A DNA stretch of 64,000 nucleotides from Bacillota bacterium (GTDB lineage: Bacteria > Bacillota > Clostridia > Christensenellales > SZUA-584), in contig JAEYLC010000023.1 in the NCBI GenBank assembly GCA_023461435.1, forward strand, positions 1 to 64,000, read 5' to 3'. The notes under the pieces were generated by a model. It searched no databases. It was not told the origin of the DNA and saw only the letters and a program-made list of their open reading frames with translations. Below are positions 43,199 to 52,529 of this stretch, in pieces (position 1 is the stretch's first letter; each line of letters begins with the position of its first letter). Made by a program: the position numbers and the translations under genes.

Positions 43199-45142
43199 AT
43201 GAATGAACCAACAAGGGTATGTGCCCATAAGGAAATAGATCGAATTTTTTATGAGCTACTGCCGTCATACGGCATGACGGTACGGGAAGTACAGATACGC
43301 CTGTGCCACGATATGCTGGATGGCATGGCCGGAGGCCGAATCGCGCTGTGTGACGCGGGCGTGGGCCTTGGCAAAACCTACGCCTACCTCGCGGCGGGGA
43401 TTCTGTTTCGCAAATACACCGAAGAAGCTACGGAGCGCCCCGTCCTGATTTCCACCGCCAGCATCGCATTGCAAAATGCCGTGCTTGGCGAGTACATCCC
43501 CTTTTTATCCGATGTGATGCTGGTGGCCGGAATCATAGAAAAGCCGATCAAGGCTGTGCTGCGAAAAGGAAAGTCTCATTACGTCTGCGACGACAGGCTG
43601 TTAAAGCGCCTTTCCAAAGCCAATCTGGAGAAAAAGAACGAGCGGAACAAGGGTGCACTTCTGTCACTCAAGGCACACCTCGACTTGGATAATGTGGCCC
43701 ACCTCTCAACATACGACCGCAATCAGGTGTGCGTACCGGGTATGTGTGATTGCCATCTTACCGACTGCCGCTACCAGCGCTTTGTGCGGGAAAGCCGCTC
43801 TTCCGAATATGTCATCCAGGTGTGCAACCACAACTTCTTTATTGCAGACGCCATACACCGAAGCGCCGGCATTCCCAGCCTGGTGCCGGACTGCTGCGCC
43901 GCTATCATCGACGAAGCCCATAAACTGCCCGAAGCGGCGCGGCAAATGTTTGGGCAATCCCTGTCCGTGAAGGATATGGATGGTCTTGTGACCGGGCTCA
44001 GGCGTGAGAAGTACGTTCTCGCAGCCGAGAAACTGGCGGACGAGCTAAAGCCCATCGCGCTTGACCTGAAGGAAAAGGCCGGCGAGGATTATACGCTCAC
44101 AAAAGAAAGAAAAGACCAATACGGCAAAGCGGCCAAGGCCATCCTGTCCATCCGTAGAAACATCGGCAGCGCCATAACGCCCCCACTCCGTTCACAGTTG
44201 ATGGACGCCTGGGAGGTGTTAGACCTGTTTCACCGAAACGGCAAGGGCTTTATCCTCTATGCGGACACGAATGAGAACGGATTGCCCGCGCTGACGGCGG
44301 CCAACGCCAACTATGCGGAGCGCATGAAAGAAACTCTGTGGGAGCGCGGCGCCCCGATGACGCTGACATCCGGCACCCTGGCCGTAGGCAGCGACTTTAC
44401 ACGCTTCAAAGAGCAGGCAGGACTGAAAGGCATGGACACCCGCCTGTTCGAGTCTGTTTCTCCTTCCCCTTTTGACTACAAACAAAACTGCCGGCTGTAT
44501 TTCCCTCAACGGATGGTCCACAGACCGGAGGACGGTTTAGGGTACATCGGGGAGATCTCCGAACAAATCGCCCGGCTGATACGGGCCACCCACGGCCACA
44601 CGCTGGCGCTGTTCAACGCCTATACCGTGATGTCGGCGGTATGCGCCCAGGTAAAGCGCATGGATACGGGCTTCCCGATGTTTGTGCTGACGCGGAACCA
44701 GGCGGGTGTGCTGGATGCTTTCCGCGCAAGCGGCAATGGCGCGCTGTTCGCCACCGGCTCGGTATGGGAAGGCATGGACTTCCCCGGCGACATGGTGTCC
44801 AGTCTGATTATAGCCCGCCTTCCCTTTGCCGTACCTGACGCGCTGTCGGACTATGAAAAGAAAAAGTACCCTGACCTCAAAACCTTTATCCAAAAGGTAG
44901 CTGTACCGGATATGCAGATCAGGTTGCGGCAGGGCTTTGGACGGGCCATCCGCACCGAAACGGACACCTGCGTGATCTCCATACTGGACGAGCGGTCGCT
45001 GCCCGGCCGGAGGTTTCACAAAGCGGCGCTGGCCGCGCTGCCGGACATGCCGGTCACGGACGGCGTGGACGATGCGGCATCCTTTATCCGGGCGGTAAAA
45101 GCACAAGAATACTTTATCGGAGGAAACCAGGATGGCGAATAA
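43199..45142 (+). CDS. DinG/XPD-family ATP-dependent DNA helicase
   Basis: 647 residues from ATG 43199 behind AGGGAGG; the longer open frame upstream lacks a site. Walker A GVGLGKT (54-60), DEAH box (238-241), a likely Fe-S cluster (Cys 130, 178, 183/185, 190), motif V GSVWEGMDFPG and motif VI RQGFGRAIRTETD are present. It should unwind DNA 5' to 3' and may resolve R-loops or aid element replication and excision. Its last bases overlap the next small gene. Confidence 0.9.
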   Translation: MNEPTRVCAHKEIDRIFYELLPSYGMTVREVQIRLCHDMLDGMAGGRIALCDAGVGLGKTYAYLAAGILFRKYTEEATERPVLISTASIALQNAVLGEYIPFLSDVMLVAGIIEKPIKAVLRKGKSHYVCDDRLLKRLSKANLEKKNERNKGALLSLKAHLDLDNVAHLSTYDRNQVCVPGMCDCHLTDCRYQRFVRESRSSEYVIQVCNHNFFIADAIHRSAGIPSLVPDCCAAIIDEAHKLPEAARQMFGQSLSVKDMDGLVTGLRREKYVLAAEKLADELKPIALDLKEKAGEDYTLTKERKDQYGKAAKAILSIRRNIGSAITPPLRSQLMDAWEVLDLFHRNGKGFILYADTNENGLPALTAANANYAERMKETLWERGAPMTLTSGTLAVGSDFTRFKEQAGLKGMDTRLFESVSPSPFDYKQNCRLYFPQRMVHRPEDGLGYIGEISEQIARLIRATHGHTLALFNAYTVMSAVCAQVKRMDTGFPMFVLTRNQAGVLDAFRASGNGALFATGSVWEGMDFPGDMVSSLIIARLPFAVPDALSDYEKKKYPDLKTFIQKVAVPDMQIRLRQGFGRAIRTETDTCVISILDERSLPGRRFHKAALAALPDMPVTDGVDDAASFIRAVKAQEYFIGGNQDGE

Positions 45143-45299
45143 ACATGTGAATGTGCAAAGTGAGATCAGCTACAGCATAGCGTGGTCAATGCTTACCGCC
45201 ATGATGCGGCAGGGGAAGCTGAGCAAGGATGAGTTTGACGCCATCCACCGCAAAATCATACGGAAATACCGCCCGGCCGCTGTTCGCCGATTGGCGTAG
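45132..45299 (+). CDS. 55-residue SHOCT-like small protein
   Basis: Starts at ATG 45132, overlapping the helicase end, with GGAGGAAACC upstream. The C-terminal half (AMMRQGKLSKDEFDAIHRKI) has the K-L-x-D-E-[YF] pattern of short C-terminal SHOCT domains, a helix-turn-helix oligomerisation motif. Such genes commonly precede the recombinases in Tn1549-like elements. Function unknown; possibly a recombination directionality or regulatory factor (inference). Confidence 0.75.
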   Translation: MANKHVNVQSEISYSIAWSMLTAMMRQGKLSKDEFDAIHRKIIRKYRPAAVRRLA

Positions 45300-45367
45300 C
45301 TTTCCCGCAGGTTATGTGGTAGTGTTGCTTGCTGAAAAGGGAAAATGCTTGCGAAAGGAGCGGCGGT

Positions 45368-46921
45368 ATGGCGCGAGTCATCGAAATACCCGCCATAGAG
45401 CGGGAAAAGAAAATATTGCGCGTGGCGCCATACTGCCGCGTCAGCAGCAATTCGGCCGATCAACTGCACTCCTACGCGGCGCAAATCGATTATTACACCA
45501 AGAAAGTAGGCGCCAAACCTGATTGGGAGCTGGTGGATATCTACGCGGACGAGGGCCTGACCGGAACGCGCATGGACAAGCGGGACGATTTGGACAGGCT
45601 GATCTCCGACTGCAAAAAAGGCAAAATCGACAAGGTGCTGATAAAATCCATATCCCGCCTCGCGCGCAACACGGCGGACAGCCTGACCATCCTGCGCGAC
45701 CTCAAGCTGCTGGGCGTCAGCGTCCAGAGCGAAAAAGAAAACTTCGATACTGCCGAGCTCACCAGCGAGATGCTGATCATGCTCTGGAGCAACCACGCGC
45801 AATCCGAGTCCACCTCCATCAGCCAGAACCAGCGGTGGAGCTATCAGAAACGGATGCGGCGGGGCGAGTTTATCACCTGCCACGCGCCCTACGGATACAG
45901 GCTGGTTGGTGGCAAGATGCTGGAAATTGATGAATCCGAAGCGGAAATCGTCCGCTGGATTTTCCGGAGCTTCCTGGATGGCATGGGCACCATACCCATC
46001 GCACTCGCGCTGGAAGAAGCGAATATCCCTACGCCGGACAGCAGCCCGTCATGGAACCATACGGCGGTGCAGTACATCCTTAAAAATGAGAAATACATCG
46101 GGGATACGCTGGCACAGAAAACCTACACCACGGACACCTTCCCCTTCCAAAGCCGAATCAATCACGGGGAGCGGGATCAATACTATATCAGAAACTCGCA
46201 TCCCGCCATCATAACGCGAGATGTTTTTGAGAAAGCCCAAACGCTGTTGGCTGCCAAGCGGACAAAATCCGTGGAGAGAAAACGGTATCCGCTCACGAAG
46301 ATGATTGTCTGCGGAAATTGTGGAAGCGGGTTCCAGCGCAGGGTAACCGCCAACGGATACGTTTGCTGGGTTTGCTGGAAGCACAATCAGCAGCATATGG
46401 AATGCTGCATGCCCAGGATAGCCGAAAGCTCCATTTATGATGCCTTTATCCGAATGGTTAATAAGCTTCGGGAGCATCGCGGCGCAGTGCTGGAACCAGC
46501 GCTGACACAGCTTGAAGATTTACAGAAAGCCGCAAGAAACGGAAACGCAAAGCTGATATCGGTCAGGGCAAAGCTGGCAACGCTGTCCGAGCAGTCGCAC
46601 ATGCTGAACAGCCTGCGTGCGGACGGGCTGCTGGACGATGAAACCTGGCAATTAAAGAGCAACGCCGTCGCCTTAAAGCGTGCGGAACTGCAAAAGGAAC
46701 AGTATCTGCTGATGAGGGACGATACCCTAACGGAAGCCATAGATGGGCTGCGGGAACTGATCAATACTGTTCAAAGCATACAAAAGCCCCTGGCTGCCTT
46801 TGATGCGGACACATTTACGGAAATAGTAGAAAAAATCACCGTTTACTCAGCGGAGAAGATCGCCTTTCGGCTGACGGGCGGGATTGAGATTGTGGAAACG
46901 ATAAGGATTGAGGAGCAATGA
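45368..46921 (+). CDS. Large serine recombinase 1
   Basis: 517 residues from ATG 45368, set by GAAAGGAG. The resolvase domain has catalytic Ser 26 (PYCRVSSNS) and the ISRLARNT motif (~97). A Recombinase domain (~165-280) and a zinc ribbon (VCGNCGSGF ... CWVCWKHNQQH ... CCMPR) follow, then a coiled coil (~380-470). It should catalyse excision and integration with recombinase 3. It overlaps the next gene by 4 bp. Confidence 0.92.
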   Translation: MARVIEIPAIEREKKILRVAPYCRVSSNSADQLHSYAAQIDYYTKKVGAKPDWELVDIYADEGLTGTRMDKRDDLDRLISDCKKGKIDKVLIKSISRLARNTADSLTILRDLKLLGVSVQSEKENFDTAELTSEMLIMLWSNHAQSESTSISQNQRWSYQKRMRRGEFITCHAPYGYRLVGGKMLEIDESEAEIVRWIFRSFLDGMGTIPIALALEEANIPTPDSSPSWNHTAVQYILKNEKYIGDTLAQKTYTTDTFPFQSRINHGERDQYYIRNSHPAIITRDVFEKAQTLLAAKRTKSVERKRYPLTKMIVCGNCGSGFQRRVTANGYVCWVCWKHNQQHMECCMPRIAESSIYDAFIRMVNKLREHRGAVLEPALTQLEDLQKAARNGNAKLISVRAKLATLSEQSHMLNSLRADGLLDDETWQLKSNAVALKRAELQKEQYLLMRDDTLTEAIDGLRELINTVQSIQKPLAAFDADTFTEIVEKITVYSAEKIAFRLTGGIEIVETIRIEEQ

Positions 46922-47766
46922 AAAACAGGTATATACCATACGGGTACAGGATACGGGACGGCGAACACTGCATCCACGAAGCGGAAGCGGAAACCGTGAA
47001 AGAAGTGTTTCGGCTGTACAGCACCGGGCAGTCCTACACGGCTATCGCGGAAATATTGCGTATAAGCGGTTATCCGCCCTACGGCGCAAACGGCTGGAAC
47101 AAGCACCATGTCAAGCGAATGCTGGAGAATGGTAAATACATAGGAGAGTGCGGGTATCCCGTCATCCTGTCCAAAGAGGAATTCGATGCCGCAAGAGCGG
47201 CCCATGATGAAAAGGCGGTCTCAAACGCCCCGCAGGGATTGCCTTCCGATGTTTTGTGGGATCGGCTCCGATGCGGGGAATGCGGCGGCCGGCTGCTCCG
47301 TAACGGCAGCCCGGCTCCTTCCAAAGGAATCAGCCAACTGCGGTGCGAAAGCCGCGAATGCGGATACGGCATAGATATCGCGCTGGACGAACTGCATGGC
47401 GCCGTACTTAGCCTGACGAATCGCCTAATAGATAATGTTCGCAAACATCCCTGCGGCCAATATGCACAGACGCCCGAAGCCCTGCGGCTGGCGAACGAGA
47501 TCAGCCGGGGTATCGCAAGGCCGGACGATCCCGATGAAACGGCCAGGCTGATTCTTGAAGGTGCCGCCGCACGCTATGGCGGCATCACGGAGCCGCCCCG
47601 ATTGCCACTCCCAATACAATATGGAGATAAAAACCGCCTTTCTGAAATGGACTGGAACCTTTTCAGAGAGGCGGTTTCTCATATATCCCTGGCCCGTGTG
47701 GGCATAGGGCTTACAACCATATCCGGTTGCAAAATCTATATGGAAAGAGAGGATGAAGCGGAATGA
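46918..47766 (+). CDS. Serine recombinase-like protein lacking the catalytic domain
   Basis: 282 residues from ATG 46918. It begins directly with the Recombinase-domain part (IPYGYRIRDGEHCIHEAEAE and a YSTGQSYTAIAEIL helix-turn-helix), then has a zinc ribbon (LRCGECGGRLL ... CESREC) and a short C-terminal part. The ~150-residue resolvase domain with the nucleophilic serine is absent, and no remnant of it precedes the start, where recombinase 1 is coded. It may bind att DNA as an accessory factor (inference). Confidence 0.88.
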   Translation: MKNRYIPYGYRIRDGEHCIHEAEAETVKEVFRLYSTGQSYTAIAEILRISGYPPYGANGWNKHHVKRMLENGKYIGECGYPVILSKEEFDAARAAHDEKAVSNAPQGLPSDVLWDRLRCGECGGRLLRNGSPAPSKGISQLRCESRECGYGIDIALDELHGAVLSLTNRLIDNVRKHPCGQYAQTPEALRLANEISRGIARPDDPDETARLILEGAAARYGGITEPPRLPLPIQYGDKNRLSEMDWNLFREAVSHISLARVGIGLTTISGCKIYMEREDEAE

Positions 47767-49409
47767 AAAGCGTTATGGCAAAAAACGCGGCAACGCCACA
47801 GCGCGAGGTGACCGTGATCCCCGCCAATCCCCGCCTGAACAGGTTTTCCGGCGAGGAAGAAAGCGATATTATTGACGTATGCGCCTACGCGCGCGTCAGT
47901 ACGGATGACGAGGATCAGATCAACAGCTACGAAGCGCAAAAGGATTATTACGAGGAAAAAATTAAAAGCAACCCAAGCTGGCGGTTCGCGGGCATTTTCG
48001 CGGATGAGGGCATTACCGGCACCAGTATGGAAAAACGCAATGATTTCAACCGCATGATGCGGCAATGCAGGCACGGAAAGACTAAGCTGATCCTGTGCAA
48101 GTCGGTCAGCCGGTGGGCAAGAAACACGGTGGACGGCCTCAACACGGTGCGGGAACTGAAATCCCGCGGAATCGCCGTCTATTTCGAAAAAGAAAATATC
48201 AACACGCTGAAGGAAACCAGTGAGTTTTTGATTACCTTGTTCGCGGGCTTTGCGCAGGCTGAATCCGAGTCCCTGTCCGCCAACGTACGCTGGGGCATGC
48301 AAAAAAGCATGCGGGACGGCAAGGTGCATTTTCAGTACAAGAAGTTACTCGGCTATGAGCGGGGCGAGGATGGAAATCCCCGGATCGTTCCGAAAGAAGC
48401 GGAGGTGGTCAGACGCATTTACATGGATTATCTCGCGGGATACAGCTTAAAGCGCATTATGGGCGAACTAAACGCGGACGGGATACCTTCCCCGCGGGGC
48501 ATCAAGCAGTGGGCGCATACCGTGATACTGAGTATCCTGACCAATGAGAAATACAAAGGGGATGCCCTGCTGCAGAAAACCTACACGGTAGACTGCATCA
48601 GCAAGAAGGTGCGTAGGAACAACGGCGAACTGCCAATGTTCCTGGTCAAGAACAACCACGAGGCCATCATATCTCCTGAGATGTTCAACCGGGTGCAGGA
48701 AGAAATGGCGCGCCGCAACAGCCTCAAGCGGGTAGATCAAAAGAACGGAAGGACAAAGCAGGGCAAGTTTTCAAGCAAGTACGCGCTGACCGGCAGGCTG
48801 GTCTGCGGGGAGTGCGGAGCGCCCTACAAACGGGTAACCTGGGCGCGGAACGGTACGAAGCGCATCCTGTGGCGCTGCGTCAGCCGGCTGGAAAACGGCA
48901 CGAAATACTGCAAACAATCGCCCTCCATCGGCGAACCTGTCCTGCATGAGGCGATTATGCATACATTGATGCGGATAGCAGAAACGCAGAATCAGGTAGA
49001 GATATTTATGAAGGAATCCACCGCTGCCATACTCGGCGGCGGCGACATCGAGGAAGGAATCGCCACCCTTGAAGCGAAGCGCGAAGAACTGGCCGCCCTG
49101 CTTAGCGACCTGACGGATAAGATGCTCGAAGGGGCATCCGACAAAACAGCGGCGAGGCTGCAAGTGGCCGTAAAGGAAAAGGCTGATATAGACGGCAAGT
49201 TACGCGAGTACAGACAGCGCATTGTGGTGATGGACAGGGACGACAGCAGGATGAAGGAAATGTTTGAGATATTGGACAGTCACATGAAGCGAAACCTCGG
49301 ATACGATGACCGGCTGGCGGCGGCAGTCATAGACCGGATATCCGTAGGTACGGATGGAACAATGACGATACGCCTGGTGAACGGGTTTGAGATGGCTGTG
49401 AATATATAG
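47763..49409 (+). CDS. Large serine recombinase 2 (third of the cluster)
   Basis: 548 residues, start overlapping the previous stop (ATGA). Resolvase domain with catalytic Ser 46 (AYARVSTDD), the SVSRWARNTVD motif and E-helix region; Recombinase domain (~190-300); zinc ribbon (LVCGECGAPY ... CVSRLENGTKYC) and a coiled-coil segment (~425-500). Sequence is clearly different from recombinase 1, so the pair is not a recent duplicate. Composition becomes AT-rich directly after its stop. Confidence 0.92.
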   Translation: MKSVMAKNAATPQREVTVIPANPRLNRFSGEEESDIIDVCAYARVSTDDEDQINSYEAQKDYYEEKIKSNPSWRFAGIFADEGITGTSMEKRNDFNRMMRQCRHGKTKLILCKSVSRWARNTVDGLNTVRELKSRGIAVYFEKENINTLKETSEFLITLFAGFAQAESESLSANVRWGMQKSMRDGKVHFQYKKLLGYERGEDGNPRIVPKEAEVVRRIYMDYLAGYSLKRIMGELNADGIPSPRGIKQWAHTVILSILTNEKYKGDALLQKTYTVDCISKKVRRNNGELPMFLVKNNHEAIISPEMFNRVQEEMARRNSLKRVDQKNGRTKQGKFSSKYALTGRLVCGECGAPYKRVTWARNGTKRILWRCVSRLENGTKYCKQSPSIGEPVLHEAIMHTLMRIAETQNQVEIFMKESTAAILGGGDIEEGIATLEAKREELAALLSDLTDKMLEGASDKTAARLQVAVKEKADIDGKLREYRQRIVVMDRDDSRMKEMFEILDSHMKRNLGYDDRLAAAVIDRISVGTDGTMTIRLVNGFEMAVNI

Positions 49410-49620
49410 TAAAAGTATAGCCGGAGCGGATAAAGGTATTTTGATAGCTACTTACAAGCATCATTTGCTGTTGAGTGTTATAAGGTTTTAGGATATAATT
49501 ATAAATAACGTTGCTGAAGCGATGTTATTGTTTTGCCAGGTATTGTGTTATGTATAGAAAGCCCTGTAAAATACGATAGAGTTTTTTATTTTTGCTTAGA
49601 TATATAGTAAATAGCGTCAG
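49410..49620 (+). other. AT-rich spacer at the presumed ICE right end
   Basis: 211 bp with no gene and a sudden fall in GC. The attachment site of the serine recombinases is expected here by analogy. No repeat shared with the left end (128-389) is visible by eye. Confidence 0.45.
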
Positions 49621-49856
49621 GCGGTAAGCTATAAGAATCTTTGTAAATTGCTTGTTGATAAAAACATGAAAAAAAGTGAGCTAGGCAAGAAAGCTAATAT
49701 CAGCACCGCCTCAATCACAAAAACAGGAAGAAACTATTATGTAACAAATGAAGTCCTCATTAAGATTGTATTTCGTTAGAATGCAATATCGAGGATCTAC
49801 GGAGATCACTTTGGAAGATTAATCTTTCGATAATAGTAATAAGTGACAAGGTTTAA
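49621..49856 (+). pseudogene. Frameshifted XRE/Cro-type HTH regulator
   Basis: The frame reads AVSYKNLCKLLVDKNMKK, then SELGKKANISTASITKTGRN and NEVLIKI, a classical small Cro-type HTH protein. Just after 49767 the frame breaks. Continuation CISLECNIED is in the -1 frame, so one T appears deleted. The start codon also appears lost, with a stop (TAG 49612) shortly upstream. Non-functional remnant of a family that often accompanies restriction or defence genes. Confidence 0.75.
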
Positions 49857-49944
49857 TTTGAGGTTCAGTAAAAGCGCAGGTTATATTTCTTAGTTTCTGT
49901 TCATACTCACATAATAAACAAAATTTCTTTGTGAGGTGAACACT

Positions 49945-50112
49945 ATGGATGATAAAAAACTGTTACAATGGCTATATTCGGATCTCGATGATTTGATCGA
50001 TTTCGATGGATACGAGAAAACACAGGGGGATGACTTGATTGGCAACCACGACAGAAGCCGACTTTCTTCGGTTGGCCATGATTTTGGAGAATCAGGGGCA
50101 AACGACTCTTGA
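49945..50112 (+). CDS. 55-residue acidic ORF overlapping the PIN-like gene
   Basis: ATG 49945 follows GAGGTGAAC with good spacing. The first 32 residues are strongly acidic (LYSDLDDLIDFDGYEK). The last 24 codons overlap the start of the PIN-like gene in another frame. It could be a small antitoxin-like or leader protein coupled to the large gene, or a decayed fragment. No homologue recognised. Confidence 0.45.
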   Translation: MDDKKLLQWLYSDLDDLIDFDGYEKTQGDDLIGNHDRSRLSSVGHDFGESGANDS

Positions 50113-52099
50113 GAAATATTTATGCAAACTGGCTGAGTTTATTCTATTTGACTCATCTAAATCCTTTATGTCTTCAACAGAATTATCTCAAGCAATTGAC
50201 TCGAGATTTCAACTTCAGTTTGATATACTGGAAATTGAAAATGCGATCAAAAACAAAGGGAAGGGACGCATCCTCCTTTCAAATCACAACTATTCTCTTG
50301 ACCCCAAGGTAATTCATTATTTATCTACAATGAGTAATCCAATCGATCAGTTAAGGCTCTTCGTAAAGAGCTTTATTGCAAACCAAAGTTGCGATGTGAC
50401 CGAAGAATATTTATTGCAACTCATTCTCAACTTCCTGTATTACAGCTTTAATTCAAATGTGGAGAACTTCACAAATATTATTGGATCAGCTCTAACCGCA
50501 GTCGCGCCAACCCATAAAAGCGTTACTAACTCTGCAAGATTTAATCCAAGTCAAGAAGATATTTCTTTAATTAACGCTTTCATCTCTTGGGACAATAATG
50601 ATAAAAATAAATTATTTTACACAATTGTTGCTTGCAGTTACGAATACTGCATGATAACAACAAAAAAGAACATTGTGACATCAAAAAAGATTTTCAATGG
50701 CAAAAGATTTTATTTGGATACAAACATAATTTTCCGTATGGCTGGGATTAACAAGGATGAACGTCGTGTCGTAATCAAATCATTTATAGAAAAATGCAAT
50801 GAAGTGGGAATTAAGCTCTATTATACAAACGAGGTATTAGATGAGTTATATAGAGTCATTGATGGACAAGTCAATTATATAAAATCTATAACGCAAGGTC
50901 AGGCTCCTGTCGATGTTAATGTTTTAGAATCATTGAATGATGCGTATGATAATAACGACTTTTATAGTATTTATTGTAGTTGGTGCAAAGAGCCTCAGAA
51001 TAAATACCATGATTACATTTCCTTCCGAGATTATTTAATAAAGTTGATAAACGATACAATCTCTTCGTTTAATATTGTTAATATTCCCAATTACCAGAAT
51101 TCTCGCGAAGCAACAACGTTCATTGCGCTTATGAGCGGACTCAAGGATTTTAAAGATGTAAGGCGACCGTCCCAACGTCCCTCTGAAGCGTCTTTGCGCG
51201 CCGATGTGAATAATTTGATGTATGTCGATTCTCTAAAGCCCAAGCAATCAGAGAGCCTATGGCAAATAAATGATTATATAGTTTCAGCAGACCAAATATT
51301 TGCTAATTGGTCAAGAACGCAGTATGCGGGAGTTCCTATTGTAATGATTCCAAGTATTTGGCTATCAATTATTCTAAAAATTTCAGGGAGAACAACGAAT
51401 GACGATTATAAGTCATACTGTCTCTTTATGTCTCTACGGCAGCATAGAACACCGGATGATGAGATAAGTATAAATCCCGTATTTCTTTTAAAGACGCTTG
51501 CTGGGAAGACCGTTGAAAAAGAGATCAAAGAAAAAATAATCATAGAAATAAAAACCAACACTTCTGAATATACCTTCAGCACTGAGGAAGATTATAGTAC
51601 CTCGGTTGATAAGGCGTTTGACAAGATTTTGGCTGAAGAAAAGTCATTGCAAAAATCCGAATTAATAAAAGCAGCAGATGAACAAGCAAAAAACTTTGAA
51701 TTGGAACGTGAAGACTATGAGAAGAAATTATCCGGGCGAAAGACGGAGGATGAATATGCAAGAAAAGTCGCAGAAAGTAAGGCAGCACGTAAAACGATCA
51801 AATACAAAGAGAACGACAATGTTCGATTGATATTTTTGGGGGTGCTTATTGTCATTGCACTGGCTGTTGTAGCCTCCCTTGTTTTTGATATTCCAGTACT
51901 GCACGATTTGCTTACTGGAACAGGAAAATTAACATCTTCATTGTGGACTGCAGTAACATGGGTTTTTACTGTACTAACTGGGTCTATTTCAACCTACTTT
52001 ACTGCTGCATGGAAGTACATGGGTTCAGATGAACGAAAAAGCAAATTATATAAGATGTATTATAAGCAACAATTGGACGCCCTAAAAGAGGGGGGGTAA
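50039..52099 (+). CDS. PIN-like nuclease domain protein with C-terminal membrane helices
   Basis: 686 residues from TTG 50039, directly after an in-frame stop; AGGGGG lies 9 bases upstream and ATG 50078 is the next choice. N-terminal ~110 residues may hold a winged helix. A PIN-like domain spans ~220-430, with YLDTNIIFRM (Asp 227), a glutamate in TNEVLDEL, and late aspartates in NLMYVDSL and SADQIF. A charged coiled coil (~530-590) leads to two helices (~598-617 and ~632-657). The layout suggests a membrane-tethered RNase acting in defence or toxicity. Very AT-rich coding, unlike the ICE. Confidence 0.75.
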   Translation: MATTTEADFLRLAMILENQGQTTLEKYLCKLAEFILFDSSKSFMSSTELSQAIDSRFQLQFDILEIENAIKNKGKGRILLSNHNYSLDPKVIHYLSTMSNPIDQLRLFVKSFIANQSCDVTEEYLLQLILNFLYYSFNSNVENFTNIIGSALTAVAPTHKSVTNSARFNPSQEDISLINAFISWDNNDKNKLFYTIVACSYEYCMITTKKNIVTSKKIFNGKRFYLDTNIIFRMAGINKDERRVVIKSFIEKCNEVGIKLYYTNEVLDELYRVIDGQVNYIKSITQGQAPVDVNVLESLNDAYDNNDFYSIYCSWCKEPQNKYHDYISFRDYLIKLINDTISSFNIVNIPNYQNSREATTFIALMSGLKDFKDVRRPSQRPSEASLRADVNNLMYVDSLKPKQSESLWQINDYIVSADQIFANWSRTQYAGVPIVMIPSIWLSIILKISGRTTNDDYKSYCLFMSLRQHRTPDDEISINPVFLLKTLAGKTVEKEIKEKIIIEIKTNTSEYTFSTEEDYSTSVDKAFDKILAEEKSLQKSELIKAADEQAKNFELEREDYEKKLSGRKTEDEYARKVAESKAARKTIKYKENDNVRLIFLGVLIVIALAVVASLVFDIPVLHDLLTGTGKLTSSLWTAVTWVFTVLTGSISTYFTAAWKYMGSDERKSKLYKMYYKQQLDALKEGG

Positions 52100-52280
52100 T
52101 AATTTATTGTAAAACTGTCAAAACTCCAGTGGTTTTGTAGATATCCTCTTTGTAAAGGTGTCTCACTTCGAACCCTGTTCTTTGTTTTAACATTGCTTAA
52201 CGGCTGCAAGCATTGATTTATCAGTGTTCTTCTATGCCCCTTATGGTTATCCGCACTAGCAGCATGATGCTGCACTTAAG

Positions 52281-52315
52281 TCGCGCACTGTCGTTTGGTG
52301 GTGTGCGATTTTTTT
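52281..52315 (+). terminator. Terminator downstream of the PIN-like gene
   Basis: TCGCGCAC pairs with GTGTGCGA (one wobble) around a 12-nt loop, followed by seven Ts. Confidence 0.75.
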
Positions 52316-52343
52316 ATGCCCGCGCCCATGCATCTTTTTTGGT

Positions 52344-52389
52344 TGAACAACGGTCGAAATCTGAACCCCCGTGTCCAGTTTCGACCGTT
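52344..52389 (+). repeat. 46-bp direct repeat, copy 1 (with internal hairpin)
   Basis: Identical to 55018-55063. ACGGTCGAAA and TTTCGACCGT inside the unit form a stem. Similarity continues weakly for ~30 bp beyond (…ATATAGGCGTTT in both). The two copies flank the IS/recombinase remnants and the ApeA-type gene. Confidence 0.9.
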
Positions 52390-52529
52390 TTCTTTTCCTG
52401 AGAATGCCTTAATATAGGCGTTTGCAGCGATTAAAGTGGTTGCGGGTTTTTTGGACAGACTTTTATAAAACCTTGGATTTTGCATAGTGAAAAAGTTTTC
52501 CCGACGATATGCGAACCCTCTTGTCCAAA

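Larger units (their letters stand above)
188..49430 (+). mobile_element. Integrative and conjugative element, Tn1549-like, about 49 kb (borders approximate)
   Basis: One continuous forward-strand set of conjugation genes runs from a primase-like protein through relaxase, coupling protein, VirB6, PrgI, VirB4, wall hydrolase and sortase to a serine recombinase cluster. Gene content and order match what is known of Tn1549/CTn-type elements in Clostridia. The left border must lie between the tRNA terminator and the first ICE gene at 390. The right border probably lies just past the last recombinase at 49409, where composition turns AT-rich. No terminal repeat or att core was recognised, so both ends are inferred. 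The 30.7-42.2 kb part appears to be cargo. Confidence 0.85.

Noticed and set aside
52276..52485. 69-codon minus-strand ORF over the 46-bp repeat
   Set aside because: It reads through a terminator and a hairpin repeat, has no supported start, and resembles no family.
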